In this document: positions 26,445 through 35,061 of the stretch, one piece after another
Layout: every line of letters begins with the position of its first letter
Position numbering within the stretch: position 1 is the first letter of the stretch
DNA from: an uncultured Lachnospiraceae bacterium
Lineage (GTDB): Bacteria > Bacillota > Clostridia > Lachnospirales > Lachnospiraceae
Assembly (NCBI GenBank): GCA_910578475.1
Contig: CAJTRK010000002.1
Location: 62,001-126,000, forward strand
Length of the DNA: 64,000 nt
Reading direction: 5' to 3'
Notes under the pieces: generated by a model
Databases searched by the model: none
The model's input: the letters and a program-made list of their open reading frames with translations, nothing else
Told to the model about the DNA's origin: nothing
Program-made: the position numbers and the translations under genes

Positions 26445-28109
26445 ATGGGATTACGAAAGAGAGAGACGTCTTTTAGCAGGGGGAGGCTCCCGAAGAACAA
26501 TAGAAACGGCATTGCGGCAAATGCAGGAATTATTACATATATACTTTTACTGGCGGCAAGAATCCCGCTTTCGAGATTGATAGGAGATGCAGGCATCGGC
26601 CTGTTGGCGCCTGCTCTGGAACTTTATATGCTCGCGGCGCTGCTGTTTTCCTATGGGATATCAAGAACGATGACGGGATTAATCCGCTATCGTATGAAAA
26701 GAGGGCAGTATAAGAACGCCGGAAAGGTATTCTGGACTTCCCTGAAGATTTCGTTATTTTTCGGGATACTGGCGGCCCTGCTGACAGTTGTTTTTTCCGG
26801 GTTTCTTGCAGAAAATGCGTTTTTGGAGGCTATGAGCGGGAAAGCGCTTCTTGCGGCGGCCCCGATTGCCATCCTTTCTGCGCTCATCAGCGTTTTCCGG
26901 GGACATTTTAACGGAAACGGTTTTGCGCCGCTCGTTGTTTACTCTCTGTATATCGAAAAAACAGCGATGCTGATTGCGGGAATCGTCGGCGGAAGGTTTT
27001 TTTACGATTATGGGAAAAAAGTTTCGGCTCTTTTAAAAAATGATATGGCAGCCTGCGCCTATGGCGCGCAGGGCGTGATGTTCGGCATTATGGCCGCGGA
27101 GCTGCTTACTCTGATATATCTGCTCGTGGTTTTCATTTTTATTTCCGGCTCCTGGAAAAGACAGATGATGCAGGACAGCGGAAAAAGAATTGAGAGTAAC
27201 GGAGAGCTGACAGGCATGCTGCTTGGAAACGGGTTTCCGATGGTGTTGTTTATTCTGCTGACCAATTCCTTTATGATGATAGACCAGAGATTTTTCAACT
27301 ACTGCATGAACCGGAAAGAACAGGGCGGTATCAGAACGGCTCTGTGGGGGGCTTATTACGGAAAATATGCGGCGCTTATCGGAATCGGCGCGGCGCTTGT
27401 CTGTCTGGCGGTGCATAGTTCCATCGGAAAGATAGCCGCCGCTCATGACAGAGAAGAATATCGCGTGATGCGGGAACGTATCGGCCTTGCGGTAAAGAAG
27501 GCATGTGTCGTGGCATTTCCTGTGGCCGTTATTCTTGCGGTACTGGCCGAGAGCTTTGTCACCGGGCTTTACAAGGGAGAGAATGAGCAGGCCATTGCGG
27601 CGGTCAGACAGGGGACGGCGGTAGTGTTCTTTTACGGCATCGCGTATTTGTTCGGACAGATGATGTTAAAAATACGGATGATAAAAGAACTGTTGCTCTG
27701 CCTTGCGATTGCCTTTGCGGTTCATGTTGTGGCGGCCTTTTTGCTCGTACAAAAGGGCTTGTTGGGAATAGACGGAATTGTTTATTCCATCATGCTTTAT
27801 ACGGTAACGCTGGCAGTCCTGCTGTTCGTTCTGGTCAGCAGAAGAGTCGGTTATAAGCAGGAATGGATATATTCGATAGTATTTCCGGCGGGCGCGGCGG
27901 CGGTTTCCGGTCTGGCGGTCATGCTGCTGAATAAGATTCTGTTCGTATTCATCGGTGCGCTGCCGACGCTCTTAATCAGCTGCCTTGTCGGTTTGATTCT
28001 GTATATGGTGTTGATTATCCTGCTGCATGTCATAAATGAGGGAGAGCTTTCCGAAATGCCTTTAGGCGGCCTATGGGTCGCAATCGGAAGACTTTTCGGC
28101 GTGCTGTAA
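26445..28109 (+). CDS. SpoVB-like polysaccharide/lipid flippase (MATE/MOP superfamily)
   Basis: 554 residues with about 14 membrane helices. Recognisable parts are AANAGIITYILLLAARIPLSRLIGDAGIGLLAPALELYML near the N-terminus, ILSALISVFRGHFNGNGFAPLVVYSLYIEKTAMLI, and paired helices to the C-terminus. Related to SpoVB, MurJ-like and oligosaccharide flippases, which move undecaprenyl-linked precursors across the membrane. Compared with SpoVB the SQ-hallmark is not obvious, so the cargo is open (spore cortex or surface polymer). Start at ATG 26445 has GGAAGG eight bases upstream. It follows ybeY by 52 bp. Confidence 0.78.
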   Translation: MGLRKRETSFSRGRLPKNNRNGIAANAGIITYILLLAARIPLSRLIGDAGIGLLAPALELYMLAALLFSYGISRTMTGLIRYRMKRGQYKNAGKVFWTSLKISLFFGILAALLTVVFSGFLAENAFLEAMSGKALLAAAPIAILSALISVFRGHFNGNGFAPLVVYSLYIEKTAMLIAGIVGGRFFYDYGKKVSALLKNDMAACAYGAQGVMFGIMAAELLTLIYLLVVFIFISGSWKRQMMQDSGKRIESNGELTGMLLGNGFPMVLFILLTNSFMMIDQRFFNYCMNRKEQGGIRTALWGAYYGKYAALIGIGAALVCLAVHSSIGKIAAAHDREEYRVMRERIGLAVKKACVVAFPVAVILAVLAESFVTGLYKGENEQAIAAVRQGTAVVFFYGIAYLFGQMMLKIRMIKELLLCLAIAFAVHVVAAFLLVQKGLLGIDGIVYSIMLYTVTLAVLLFVLVSRRVGYKQEWIYSIVFPAGAAAVSGLAVMLLNKILFVFIGALPTLLISCLVGLILYMVLIILLHVINEGELSEMPLGGLWVAIGRLFGVL

Positions 28110-28204
28110 ATTCTTCCGGAAAAGCCCGGTATAATTGAATAAATTAAAAAAATTGACTGATACTGATAGTAGATGACTTTTGGAAAGGGAAGAGGCTTAC
28201 CAGA

Positions 28205-28846
28205 ATGAAAGTGATAAAACGTATCAGTCTTTTTTTCGTGATGGCAGGAATTATGTTCAGCGCAGGCAGTTATGCCACATTGAAAGCGGAACAGTTTTTT
28301 TATCCGAACAAATATGGTGAAACGGGAAACGGCGCGGCCGCTTTGTATCAGGACGGTGAAAAAACGAAAGAACAGGTCATCGAAACGGCGGTTGAAAAAG
28401 CGCCTGTGATTACGGCGGATACCGTTTATCTCATCGAGGAAGTGAATTTGTCTGACGGAACGATACAGGAGAAAGAGGAAGAAATTCCGGTAAAATATAT
28501 CGGGTTGGACAGAGAAGAACTGCTCGGTGAGCTGGAAGCATATGAGCGGAATCCGGCGCTTTCGGATTTGAAACTGGGTTTTCAGAATATAGAACTGTCC
28601 AGCTTTTCCAGAGACAGAGTCGTTGTCTGCAAATATTACAGGCCGGAACCGGAAGAGGCAGGCTTTTATCTGATGGTCGCGGACCATTTTGTTATCGTAT
28701 ATGAAAAAGATAAAAAGACCATCCATACGAATACGGATATTTTGCTGGAAAGCCTGAGCGAAGAATTACAGACGGAAATCATCCGCGGAAAATATATCGA
28801 GAACGAGCAGGAACTTTATAATTTTCTTGAGTCTTATTCCAGTTAG
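28205..28846 (+). CDS. Membrane-anchored protein with BofC-like C-terminal domain
   Basis: 213 residues. One N-terminal helix (VIKRISLFFVMAGIMFSAGSYA, residues 3-24) serves as anchor or uncleaved signal; the rest is outside. The last 70 residues (EAGFYLMVADHFVIVYEKDKKTIHTNTDI...LSEELQTEIIRGKYIENEQELYNFLESYSS) resemble the BofC C-terminal domain of sporulation intermembrane-space proteins: a 'FYL.V.DH.VIVY' strand followed by 'EL...I..G.Y....ELY.FLE.Y'. Function is not established. It is followed after 15 bp by a BaiN-type flavoprotein gene. Family by resemblance only. Confidence 0.6.
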   Translation: MKVIKRISLFFVMAGIMFSAGSYATLKAEQFFYPNKYGETGNGAAALYQDGEKTKEQVIETAVEKAPVITADTVYLIEEVNLSDGTIQEKEEEIPVKYIGLDREELLGELEAYERNPALSDLKLGFQNIELSSFSRDRVVVCKYYRPEPEEAGFYLMVADHFVIVYEKDKKTIHTNTDILLESLSEELQTEIIRGKYIENEQELYNFLESYSS

Positions 28847-28861
28847 TGCTATCATAATAAA

Positions 28862-30133
28862 ATGAACAGAAAAATTGCGGTGGTCGGAGGCGGCGCAGCC
28901 GGCATGATGGCAGCCATTCAGGCGGCGAAAGCAGGTGCGCGCACAGACCTTTATGAAAAAAATGACAGAGTCGGAAAGAAATTGCTCGCAACCGGAAACG
29001 GCAAGTGCAATTTTTCCAACAGAAATATGAACAGAGATGCCTATTATGGCAGCGCTGTTTCTTTTTATGAGAAATTATTTCCGCTGTTTGGCGTACGGGA
29101 AACGATTGACTTTTTTGGTCAACAAGGAATGCTTATCAAAGAGAGAAACGGTTATCTTTATCCCTTGTCCGAGCAGGCGGCAACGGTACTCGATATTCTC
29201 CGGTTTACACTGGAACAGTACGATATCGGCATACATACGGACTGTAACATCACGAAAATACGGCAGGAAAAAGAAAACGGCGGATTCCGGCTGGTATGCG
29301 GCGAAAAAAAAGAACGTTTCTACGATGCGGTCATTCTGGCCTGCGGTGGTATGGCAGCGCCAAAAACCGGTTCTGACGGGAACGGATACAAACTGGCGAA
29401 ATCTTTTGGCCATCGTGTAACGGACGTTGTGCCTGCGCTTGTACAATTACGCTGTCAGGGCGATTTCTGGAAGAGCGTGGCGGGCGTCCGTACCGAAGCC
29501 GTTGTGACGCTTCTGGTTGAAAGGCGTCACAGGAAAACGGTGCGGGGAGAATTGCAGCTGACGGATTACGGCATTTCGGGCATTCCGGTTTTTCAGTTCA
29601 GCAGAGAAGCCGCGTATGCGTTATTATATAGGAAAAGCGTATCGGTGGAAATCGATTTTCTGCCGGATTATGATGAAGCGGCGTATGAGCGTTTCTGGTC
29701 GCAGCGGTTCCGGCGTCTTTGTACGAAGGGCAGACGGGCGGGAACGCCGGACGGCCAAAACCGGCAGACATTAGAGCAGTTTCTGACGGGCATTTCCAAT
29801 AAGAAAATCAATCAACTCATTATCAAAGCGGCAGGGTGCAGGCCTTCGGACGAAGTGGATACGCTTCCGGAAGAAAAGCGCCAAAAACTTGCGGCATTGT
29901 ACAGAAAGTTTCCTGTTACGGTTTCCGGAAGCAATGGATTCGAACAGGCACAGGTCAGCGCCGGCGGTATTCCGGCGGAAGAGCTGACGAACAGGCTGGA
30001 ATCGAAATTGATTCCGGGGCTTTATTTCGCGGGCGAAATCGTCGATATGGACGGTATCTGCGGCGGGTACAATCTGCAATGGGCATGGACAAGCGGCGCC
30101 ATAGCGGGTCTTGCGGCGGCCGGAAAGGGGTAA
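28862..30133 (+). CDS. BaiN/HI0933-family NAD(P)/FAD-dependent oxidoreductase
   Basis: 423 residues. N-terminal FAD dinucleotide-binding fold IAVVGGGAAGMMAAIQAAKAGA (residues 4-25), followed by LLATGNGKCNFSN, the family motif 'GNGRCN', ACGGMAAPKTGSDGNGYKLA, and C-terminal GEIVDMDGICGGYNLQWAWTSGAIAG ('D..G..GGYNLQ.A..SG'). This is the HI0933/YhiN family, which in gut Clostridia includes BaiN, a bile-acid flavoprotein, but the bai operon is absent here, so bile-acid activity should not be assumed. Neighbour to a second FAD enzyme with 7 bp between them. Confidence 0.88.
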   Translation: MNRKIAVVGGGAAGMMAAIQAAKAGARTDLYEKNDRVGKKLLATGNGKCNFSNRNMNRDAYYGSAVSFYEKLFPLFGVRETIDFFGQQGMLIKERNGYLYPLSEQAATVLDILRFTLEQYDIGIHTDCNITKIRQEKENGGFRLVCGEKKERFYDAVILACGGMAAPKTGSDGNGYKLAKSFGHRVTDVVPALVQLRCQGDFWKSVAGVRTEAVVTLLVERRHRKTVRGELQLTDYGISGIPVFQFSREAAYALLYRKSVSVEIDFLPDYDEAAYERFWSQRFRRLCTKGRRAGTPDGQNRQTLEQFLTGISNKKINQLIIKAAGCRPSDEVDTLPEEKRQKLAALYRKFPVTVSGSNGFEQAQVSAGGIPAEELTNRLESKLIPGLYFAGEIVDMDGICGGYNLQWAWTSGAIAGLAAAGKG

Positions 30134-30140
30134 ACAAGCA

Positions 30141-31757
30141 ATGATTAGAATCAGTCAGATGAAAATGCCGATATCCCACGGCCCGGAAGAACTGCCCGCC
30201 AAAGCCGCCGGAATGTTACATATCAAAAGAACGGATATTCTTTCCTGGAAAATTATCCGAAAATCGGTGGATGCCAGGAAAAAACCGGATATTTATTTTA
30301 TTTATACAATTGATTTGGAAGTCAGGGATGAAGAGCGGCTTTTGCGCCGACATCATGGAAGCATACGGCGGGCGGAGGAAACAATGTATCAGTTTCCCGC
30401 ATGTCTGCCGCCGGCAGGCATAAAGCGTCCGGTTATCATTGGAACCGGTCCCGCAGGCTTATTCTGCGGCTGTCTGCTTTCGGCGCATGGATTTCGCCCT
30501 ATTTTGCTGGAACGCGGAAAGGCTGTGGAGAATCGACAGAAAGATGTTGAAGCATTCTGGAAAAGCGGCGTTTTGCTGCCGGATTCCAATGTCCAGTTCG
30601 GAGAGGGCGGCGCGGGCGCTTTCTCGGACGGCAAGCTCAATACACTCGTGAAAGACAAAAACGGAAGAAACCGGGAAGCGCTCAGGATTTTAGTGGATGC
30701 AGGCGCGCCGGAAGAAATTTTATATGAAGCGAAGCCGCATATCGGAACGGATATTTTAATGCGCGTCGTGCGGAATTTGCGGGAAAAAATTATTTCATCC
30801 GGAGGAGAAGTCCGGTTTGAAAGCAAAGTGACCGACCTGGTCATTGAAAAGGGCGCCGTGTGCGGCGTCATTATCAACGGCAAAGAACACTTGGAAACGG
30901 ATAACGTCGTGCTTGCCATCGGGCACAGCGCAAGAGACACGTTCCAGATGCTTTACGGGCGGGAAGTGCCGATGGAAGCGAAAGCTTTCGCGGTCGGTCT
31001 GCGGGTGGAACATCCCCGGCAGATGATTGATAAAATACAGTATGGCATGGAAAAAAGCCGGTTTTTACAGGCTGCGGATTACAAAGTTACGGCACAGACC
31101 GAAACACGGGGCATCTATTCCTTCTGTATGTGCCCGGGCGGGTATGTGGTCAATGCCTCTTCAGAAGAAGGAAGGCTTGCGGTCAACGGCATGAGTTACA
31201 GCGGCCGGAACGGAAAAAACAGCAACAGCGCGGTTATCGTCACCGTTACGCCGGATGATTTTGAAAGCGAGAATCCTCTCTCAGGAGTTGCTTTTCAGCG
31301 AAAACTGGAAGAAAAGGCATATCGGGCAGGGCAGGGAAAGATACCGGTAGAACGTTATGGAGATTTTAAAGAAGCGGTGACAGGAGAGATAAAAACGCCC
31401 TCTGCGCTGGCACGGGAATATCCGGATTTTCTGCCGGAAATAAAAGGCGGATGGATTTTTTCTCCCGTTCATGAAATCCTGCCGGAAGCGTTGAACCGGG
31501 CTTTTGTCGAAGGGATGGAACAGTTTGGGAAAAAACTTCCCGGGTTTTCGGACAGCGGCGTCTATCTGTCCGGCATCGAAAGCAGGACATCTTCTCCGGT
31601 GCGGATTCACCGGGATGATACGGGACAATCGGCGGTCAGAGGGCTATATCCCTGTGGCGAAGGCGCCGGATATGCGGGTGGAATTATGTCTGCGGCGATG
31701 GACGGAATGCTGACAGCGGAGAAAATTGCAATGAAATTTTCGGATATGGGAAAATGA
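30141..31757 (+). CDS. FAD-dependent dehydrogenase-like protein
   Basis: 538 residues. N-terminal ~90-residue domain (LHIKRTDILSWKIIRKSVDARKKPDIYFIYTIDLEV) precedes the FAD-binding motif VIIGTGPAGLFCGCLLSAHG (about residue 100), then GEGGAGAFSDGKLNTLV, LAIGHSARDTF and CPGGYVVNASSEEGRLAVNGMSY, as in the uncharacterised family of NAD(P)/FAD-dependent 'FAD-dependent protein' (COG2509-like). The C-terminal GEGAGYAGGIMSAAMDG closes the FAD site. Reaction unknown. Start taken at ATG 30141 with AAAGGGG upstream. Its stop overlaps a putative upstream ATG of proB, indicating coupling. Confidence 0.82.
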   Translation: MIRISQMKMPISHGPEELPAKAAGMLHIKRTDILSWKIIRKSVDARKKPDIYFIYTIDLEVRDEERLLRRHHGSIRRAEETMYQFPACLPPAGIKRPVIIGTGPAGLFCGCLLSAHGFRPILLERGKAVENRQKDVEAFWKSGVLLPDSNVQFGEGGAGAFSDGKLNTLVKDKNGRNREALRILVDAGAPEEILYEAKPHIGTDILMRVVRNLREKIISSGGEVRFESKVTDLVIEKGAVCGVIINGKEHLETDNVVLAIGHSARDTFQMLYGREVPMEAKAFAVGLRVEHPRQMIDKIQYGMEKSRFLQAADYKVTAQTETRGIYSFCMCPGGYVVNASSEEGRLAVNGMSYSGRNGKNSNSAVIVTVTPDDFESENPLSGVAFQRKLEEKAYRAGQGKIPVERYGDFKEAVTGEIKTPSALAREYPDFLPEIKGGWIFSPVHEILPEALNRAFVEGMEQFGKKLPGFSDSGVYLSGIESRTSSPVRIHRDDTGQSAVRGLYPCGEGAGYAGGIMSAAMDGMLTAEKIAMKFSDMGK

Positions 31758-31768
31758 GGAGGCAAAGG

Positions 31769-32629
31769 ATGACGGATATACGAGAGATGATGAAAGATAA
31801 AAAGAGAATCGTGATAAAAATCGGTTCTTCTTCTTTGCAGCACGCACAGACGGGGGATTTGGACTACACGAAGCTGGATGTGCTCGTCAGAGAACTCTGC
31901 GACTTGCGCAATCAGGGGAAAGACGTGGTTCTTGTCACGTCAGGAGCGATTGCCGTCGGCCGGAAAGCCGTAACGCTTCAGGACGAGGACAAAGATAACC
32001 CGATTGCGGTCAAGCAGGCTTACGCGGCTATCGGCCAGGCGAGGCTCATGATGACTTATCAGAAAATTTTTGCGGAATATAATCAGGTTGCGGCACAGAT
32101 TTTGATGACCAAAAATACGATTGTGGACAATCTGAACCGATTTAATGCCCGGAATACGTTCGCGGAGCTTTTTAAGCTTGGCGTCATTCCGATTGTAAAT
32201 GAGAACGATACGGTAGCCACCTATGAAATAGAAATCGGGGACAACGATACTTTGTCCGCCATCGTGGCGTCTCTCATTCAGGCGGATTTGCTGATTCTGT
32301 TATCGGATATCGACGGTCTTTATACGGATGACCCCCGGAAGAATCCCGACGCGGAATATATCGAAGTGGTGGAAGAGCTGACGGAGGAACTGCTGGAGAT
32401 GGGCAAAGCCTCTACCGGAAGCGAATCCGGGACAGGAGGCATGAACACAAAGCTGCAGGCGGCGAAGATTGCCGGCAGTATGGGCGTCGATATGATTATC
32501 GCGAACAGCAGGGATATCAAAGTCATTCACAGGCTGTTATCCGGGAAAAAAATCGGAACGCTGTTTCTGGCGAATCCGGACGAGAACTTTGACCTGCCAT
32601 TGTATGTACAGCAAATGCACAGGGAATGA
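31769..32629 (+). CDS. proB: Glutamate 5-kinase
   Basis: First step of proline synthesis: phosphorylates glutamate to gamma-glutamyl phosphate. 286 residues, the short type without PUA domain. Motifs: VIKIGSSSLQHAQTG (N-terminal P-loop-like), VTSGAIAVGRKAV, QILMTKNT, NENDTVATYEIEIGDNDTLSA, and GTGGMNTKLQAAKIA. Start ATG 31769 is fixed by GAGGAGG (31756-31762) six bases upstream; the ATG at 31754 would add only MRRQR. In one run with DUF896, 5-FCL and proA. Confidence 0.97.
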   Translation: MTDIREMMKDKKRIVIKIGSSSLQHAQTGDLDYTKLDVLVRELCDLRNQGKDVVLVTSGAIAVGRKAVTLQDEDKDNPIAVKQAYAAIGQARLMMTYQKIFAEYNQVAAQILMTKNTIVDNLNRFNARNTFAELFKLGVIPIVNENDTVATYEIEIGDNDTLSAIVASLIQADLLILLSDIDGLYTDDPRKNPDAEYIEVVEELTEELLEMGKASTGSESGTGGMNTKLQAAKIAGSMGVDMIIANSRDIKVIHRLLSGKKIGTLFLANPDENFDLPLYVQQMHRE

Positions 32630-32675
32630 AGTTGTCTGAATGCAGGCCTGAACCACATAAAGGGAGGAAAAGATT

Positions 32676-32744
32676 ATGCGCAAAAAGCAGCGCAGAAATG
32701 GAGTTAAAAATGAGCGGAATAGACGAGATGATTCAGCGGATTAA
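32676..32744 (+). CDS. Possible 22-codon ORF with strong ribosome site, overlapping DUF896 gene
   Basis: GGGAGG (32662-32667) lies eight bases before ATG 32676, which opens a 22-codon, very basic ORF (MRKKQRRNGVKNERNRRDD...) that ends in the DUF896 gene in another frame. It could be a coupling leader peptide, a remnant of a frameshift, or chance. The N-terminal charge is unusual, and the ribosome site is better than that of the DUF896 gene. Confidence 0.3.
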   Translation: MRKKQRRNGVKNERNRRDDSAD

Positions 32745-32934
32745 CGAATTATATCATAAATCGCAGGCGGAGGGACTGACGGCGGAAGAAAAGGAAGAAC
32801 AGGCCAGACTGCGCAGCGCGTATGTGGCCAATGTCAGAAATAATCTGAAGGGGCAGCTGAATAATATCTCCATCGTGGAGAAAGACGGAACCATCACAAA
32901 TCTCGGCGAAAAACACGGAAAGAATGATTGTTGA
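32710..32934 (+). CDS. DUF896 (YnzC-like) small protein
   Basis: 74 residues: MSGIDEMIQRINELYHKSQAEG then LTAEEKEEQARLRSAYVANVRNNLKGQLNNISIVEKDGT, the complete DUF896 signature ('LT..E..EQ..LR..Y...R...K.QL..I.I'). Bacillus YnzC is a small helical hairpin linked to the SOS-associated yneA-yneB-ynzC operon; role unknown. ATG 32710 has GGAG (32700-32703) six bases upstream; ATG 32698 is an alternative. It ends inside the first codons of the following gene. Confidence 0.85.
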   Translation: MSGIDEMIQRINELYHKSQAEGLTAEEKEEQARLRSAYVANVRNNLKGQLNNISIVEKDGTITNLGEKHGKNDC

Positions 32935-33571
32935 AGCTTCGCATATCGAAAGAAATCTGAGAGAAAGACATGGTAAGGAAATGACTGCGGAAAAAAAGAA
33001 AATCCTCAGAAAGCAGATTTTGAAAATAAGAGATGAAATGCCGCCTGCCGCGCGGGAAGAAAAAAGCCGCATCATCATGGAAACGCTTTTTACGACGCCG
33101 TTTTATCAGAAAGCGGACACAATACTGACTTATGTAAACTATAAAAGCGAAGTCAATACGACTGACCTGGTCAATAGGGTCATTGCCGATGGAAAGCGGC
33201 TTTTTGCGCCGAAGGTGTCCGGAGAAACGATGGCGTTTTATCAACTGACCGGGATGAATGACCTGCGGGAAGGATATAAAGGAATCCGGGAACCGATTTC
33301 CGGGCCGGTATATGGAGCACAACCGGACACAGGAGAAACGCTTCTGCTGATGCCGGGGGCTGTTTTCGATGAAAACTGTCACAGAATCGGTTATGGAAAA
33401 GGGTTTTATGACAAATATTTAAAATGGATTTCGGAGAAAGGAATTACCGTTCAAACGCTGGCGCTGTGTTTTGAATGTCAGGTGCTTTCGGAGATTCCGT
33501 CGGAAACACACGATATCAGACCGCAGATGATTCTGACGGAGCGAAAACTCAGACAAATGACAAAGAGATGA
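32924..33571 (+). CDS. 5-formyltetrahydrofolate cyclo-ligase
   Basis: Converts 5-formyl-THF to methenyl-THF with ATP, rescuing a dead-end folate. Domain from KKKILRKQILKIRDEMPP through YVNYKSEVNT, LFAPKV and the ATP/folate motif GYGKGFYDKYL (YGxGxYD). The reading frame opens at ATG 32924, overlapping the DUF896 stop by 11 bases; homologues begin near MTAEKKKILRK, so ATG 32981 (about 196 residues) is an equally plausible start. Sits between DUF896 and proA, a frequent arrangement in Lachnospiraceae. Confidence 0.92.
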   Translation: MIVEASHIERNLRERHGKEMTAEKKKILRKQILKIRDEMPPAAREEKSRIIMETLFTTPFYQKADTILTYVNYKSEVNTTDLVNRVIADGKRLFAPKVSGETMAFYQLTGMNDLREGYKGIREPISGPVYGAQPDTGETLLLMPGAVFDENCHRIGYGKGFYDKYLKWISEKGITVQTLALCFECQVLSEIPSETHDIRPQMILTERKLRQMTKR

Positions 33572-33622
33572 TAACGACTGACTGCCGAACGGCGGGGATG
33601 CCGGGAAAGGAGTTTACATAAC

Positions 33623-34870
33623 ATGTATAACTTGGAAGAATTGGGAAAAAAAGCCGTACAGGCAAAATATGAACTGCAGGCGCTGTCCACCGGACAAAAA
33701 GACGCTGCGTTGGAGGCGGTTGCAAAGGCCTTTCTCGCGAGAAAGCAGGAAATGCTTGCAGCCAACGAAAAAGATTTGAAGATGGGAGAAGAAAACGGGA
33801 TGCATCCCGGACTGCTCGACCGGCTCAGACTGACGGAGGCGCGTATTCAGGCGATGGCCGATGGTCTGATTGAGATTACGGAGCTTTCAGACCCATTGGG
33901 CGAGACGCTGGAGAAATTTGAACGGCCGAACGGCCTGTGCATAACCAAACTGCGTGTGCCCTTCGGCGTCATCGGCATTATTTATGAATCCAGGCCGAAC
34001 GTGACGGCGGACGCTTTCGGTCTGTGCTTTAAGACCGGCAATGCGGTTATTTTAAAGGGCGGGAAAGACGCCATTCATTCCAACATTGCAATTTCAAATA
34101 TCATTCGTGAATCGTTGGCGGAAGAAGGCATTTCGAAAGACGCCATACAGCTGATTGCCGATACGGACAGGCAGGTGACAAACGATTTCATGAAGATGAA
34201 CCGATATGTGGATGTATTGATTCCGAGAGGCGGCGCCGGGCTGATTCGCGCCGTTGTGGAAAACAGCACGATTCCGGTTATTGAGACGGGAACGGGCAAC
34301 TGCCATATTTATATTGATGAAGAAGCGGATATGGAAAAGGCAGTTCCGATTGTCATCAATGCCAAAACACAGCGCATTGGTGTCTGCAATGCCTGTGAAT
34401 CTCTTGTCGTCCATGAGAAAATCGCGGATAAGGTTCTTCCTGTTCTTGGAAAGGCGCTGCATGAAAAACATGTGGAAATGCGCGGCGACGAAACGGCCCA
34501 AAAGCTGATTCCCGGCTGCCTTACGGCGACAGAAGCGGATTACGGAACGGAATATCTGGATTATATTTTGTCCTTGAAAACGGTTGCGTCTCTGGAAGAG
34601 GCGATTTCCCATATCAACCGCTATACGACCCGGCATTCCGACGCAATTATTACAGAAAATAAAGAGCATGCGCGTATTTTTATGCAGAGCATCGATTCCG
34701 CCTGCGTTTATGTGAACGCGTCCACCCGGTTTACCGACGGTTTTGAGTTCGGCTTTGGCGCGGAAATCGGCATCAGTACCCAGAAGCTCCATGCAAGAGG
34801 CCCGATGGGGCTGAAAGAGCTGACGACTTATAAATATACGATTGTGGGAGACGGCCAGATAAGGCCATAA
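33623..34870 (+). CDS. proA: Gamma-glutamyl phosphate reductase
   Basis: Second step of proline synthesis, NADPH-dependent reduction to glutamate 5-semialdehyde. 415 residues, family length. The catalytic Cys255 lies in GVCNACESLV; NADP region is KTGNAVILKGGKDAIHSN; GVIGIIYESRPNVTADAFGLC is the N-terminal signature. An AAAGGAG box lies about nine bases upstream. It is the last gene of the proB-DUF896-5FCL-proA run. No proC in the window. Confidence 0.97.
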   Translation: MYNLEELGKKAVQAKYELQALSTGQKDAALEAVAKAFLARKQEMLAANEKDLKMGEENGMHPGLLDRLRLTEARIQAMADGLIEITELSDPLGETLEKFERPNGLCITKLRVPFGVIGIIYESRPNVTADAFGLCFKTGNAVILKGGKDAIHSNIAISNIIRESLAEEGISKDAIQLIADTDRQVTNDFMKMNRYVDVLIPRGGAGLIRAVVENSTIPVIETGTGNCHIYIDEEADMEKAVPIVINAKTQRIGVCNACESLVVHEKIADKVLPVLGKALHEKHVEMRGDETAQKLIPGCLTATEADYGTEYLDYILSLKTVASLEEAISHINRYTTRHSDAIITENKEHARIFMQSIDSACVYVNASTRFTDGFEFGFGAEIGISTQKLHARGPMGLKELTTYKYTIVGDGQIRP

Positions 34871-34934
34871 ATCTACTGTTTCGAAAATTTTAGGTGTTTT
34901 TCACATATTTTGTATTTTTTTCCGCGAAACACTG

Positions 34935-34943
34935 TGATATAAT
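34935..34943 (+). promoter_or_regulatory. Extended -10 promoter of chemoreceptor gene
   Basis: TGA-TATAAT (34935-34943); the -35 region is T-rich and poor. The 190-bp gap 34871-35061 holds this promoter and a leader of about 110 bases; no sigma-D motif or gene is seen. Confidence 0.6.
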
Positions 34944-35061
34944 ATACGAAAGATGCGCGGTCGTTGTCGCTCATTATACTGCAACATGCCGTGCTGCGGT
35001 CATTCTTATAGTTCTGTTTGATGACCATATTAGTCAATAAGGGAAATGGGGAGATGCGGCT

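Noticed and set aside
28862..30133. Bile-acid flavoprotein BaiN as a specific function
   Set aside because: Only family-level similarity; no bai genes are in the window.
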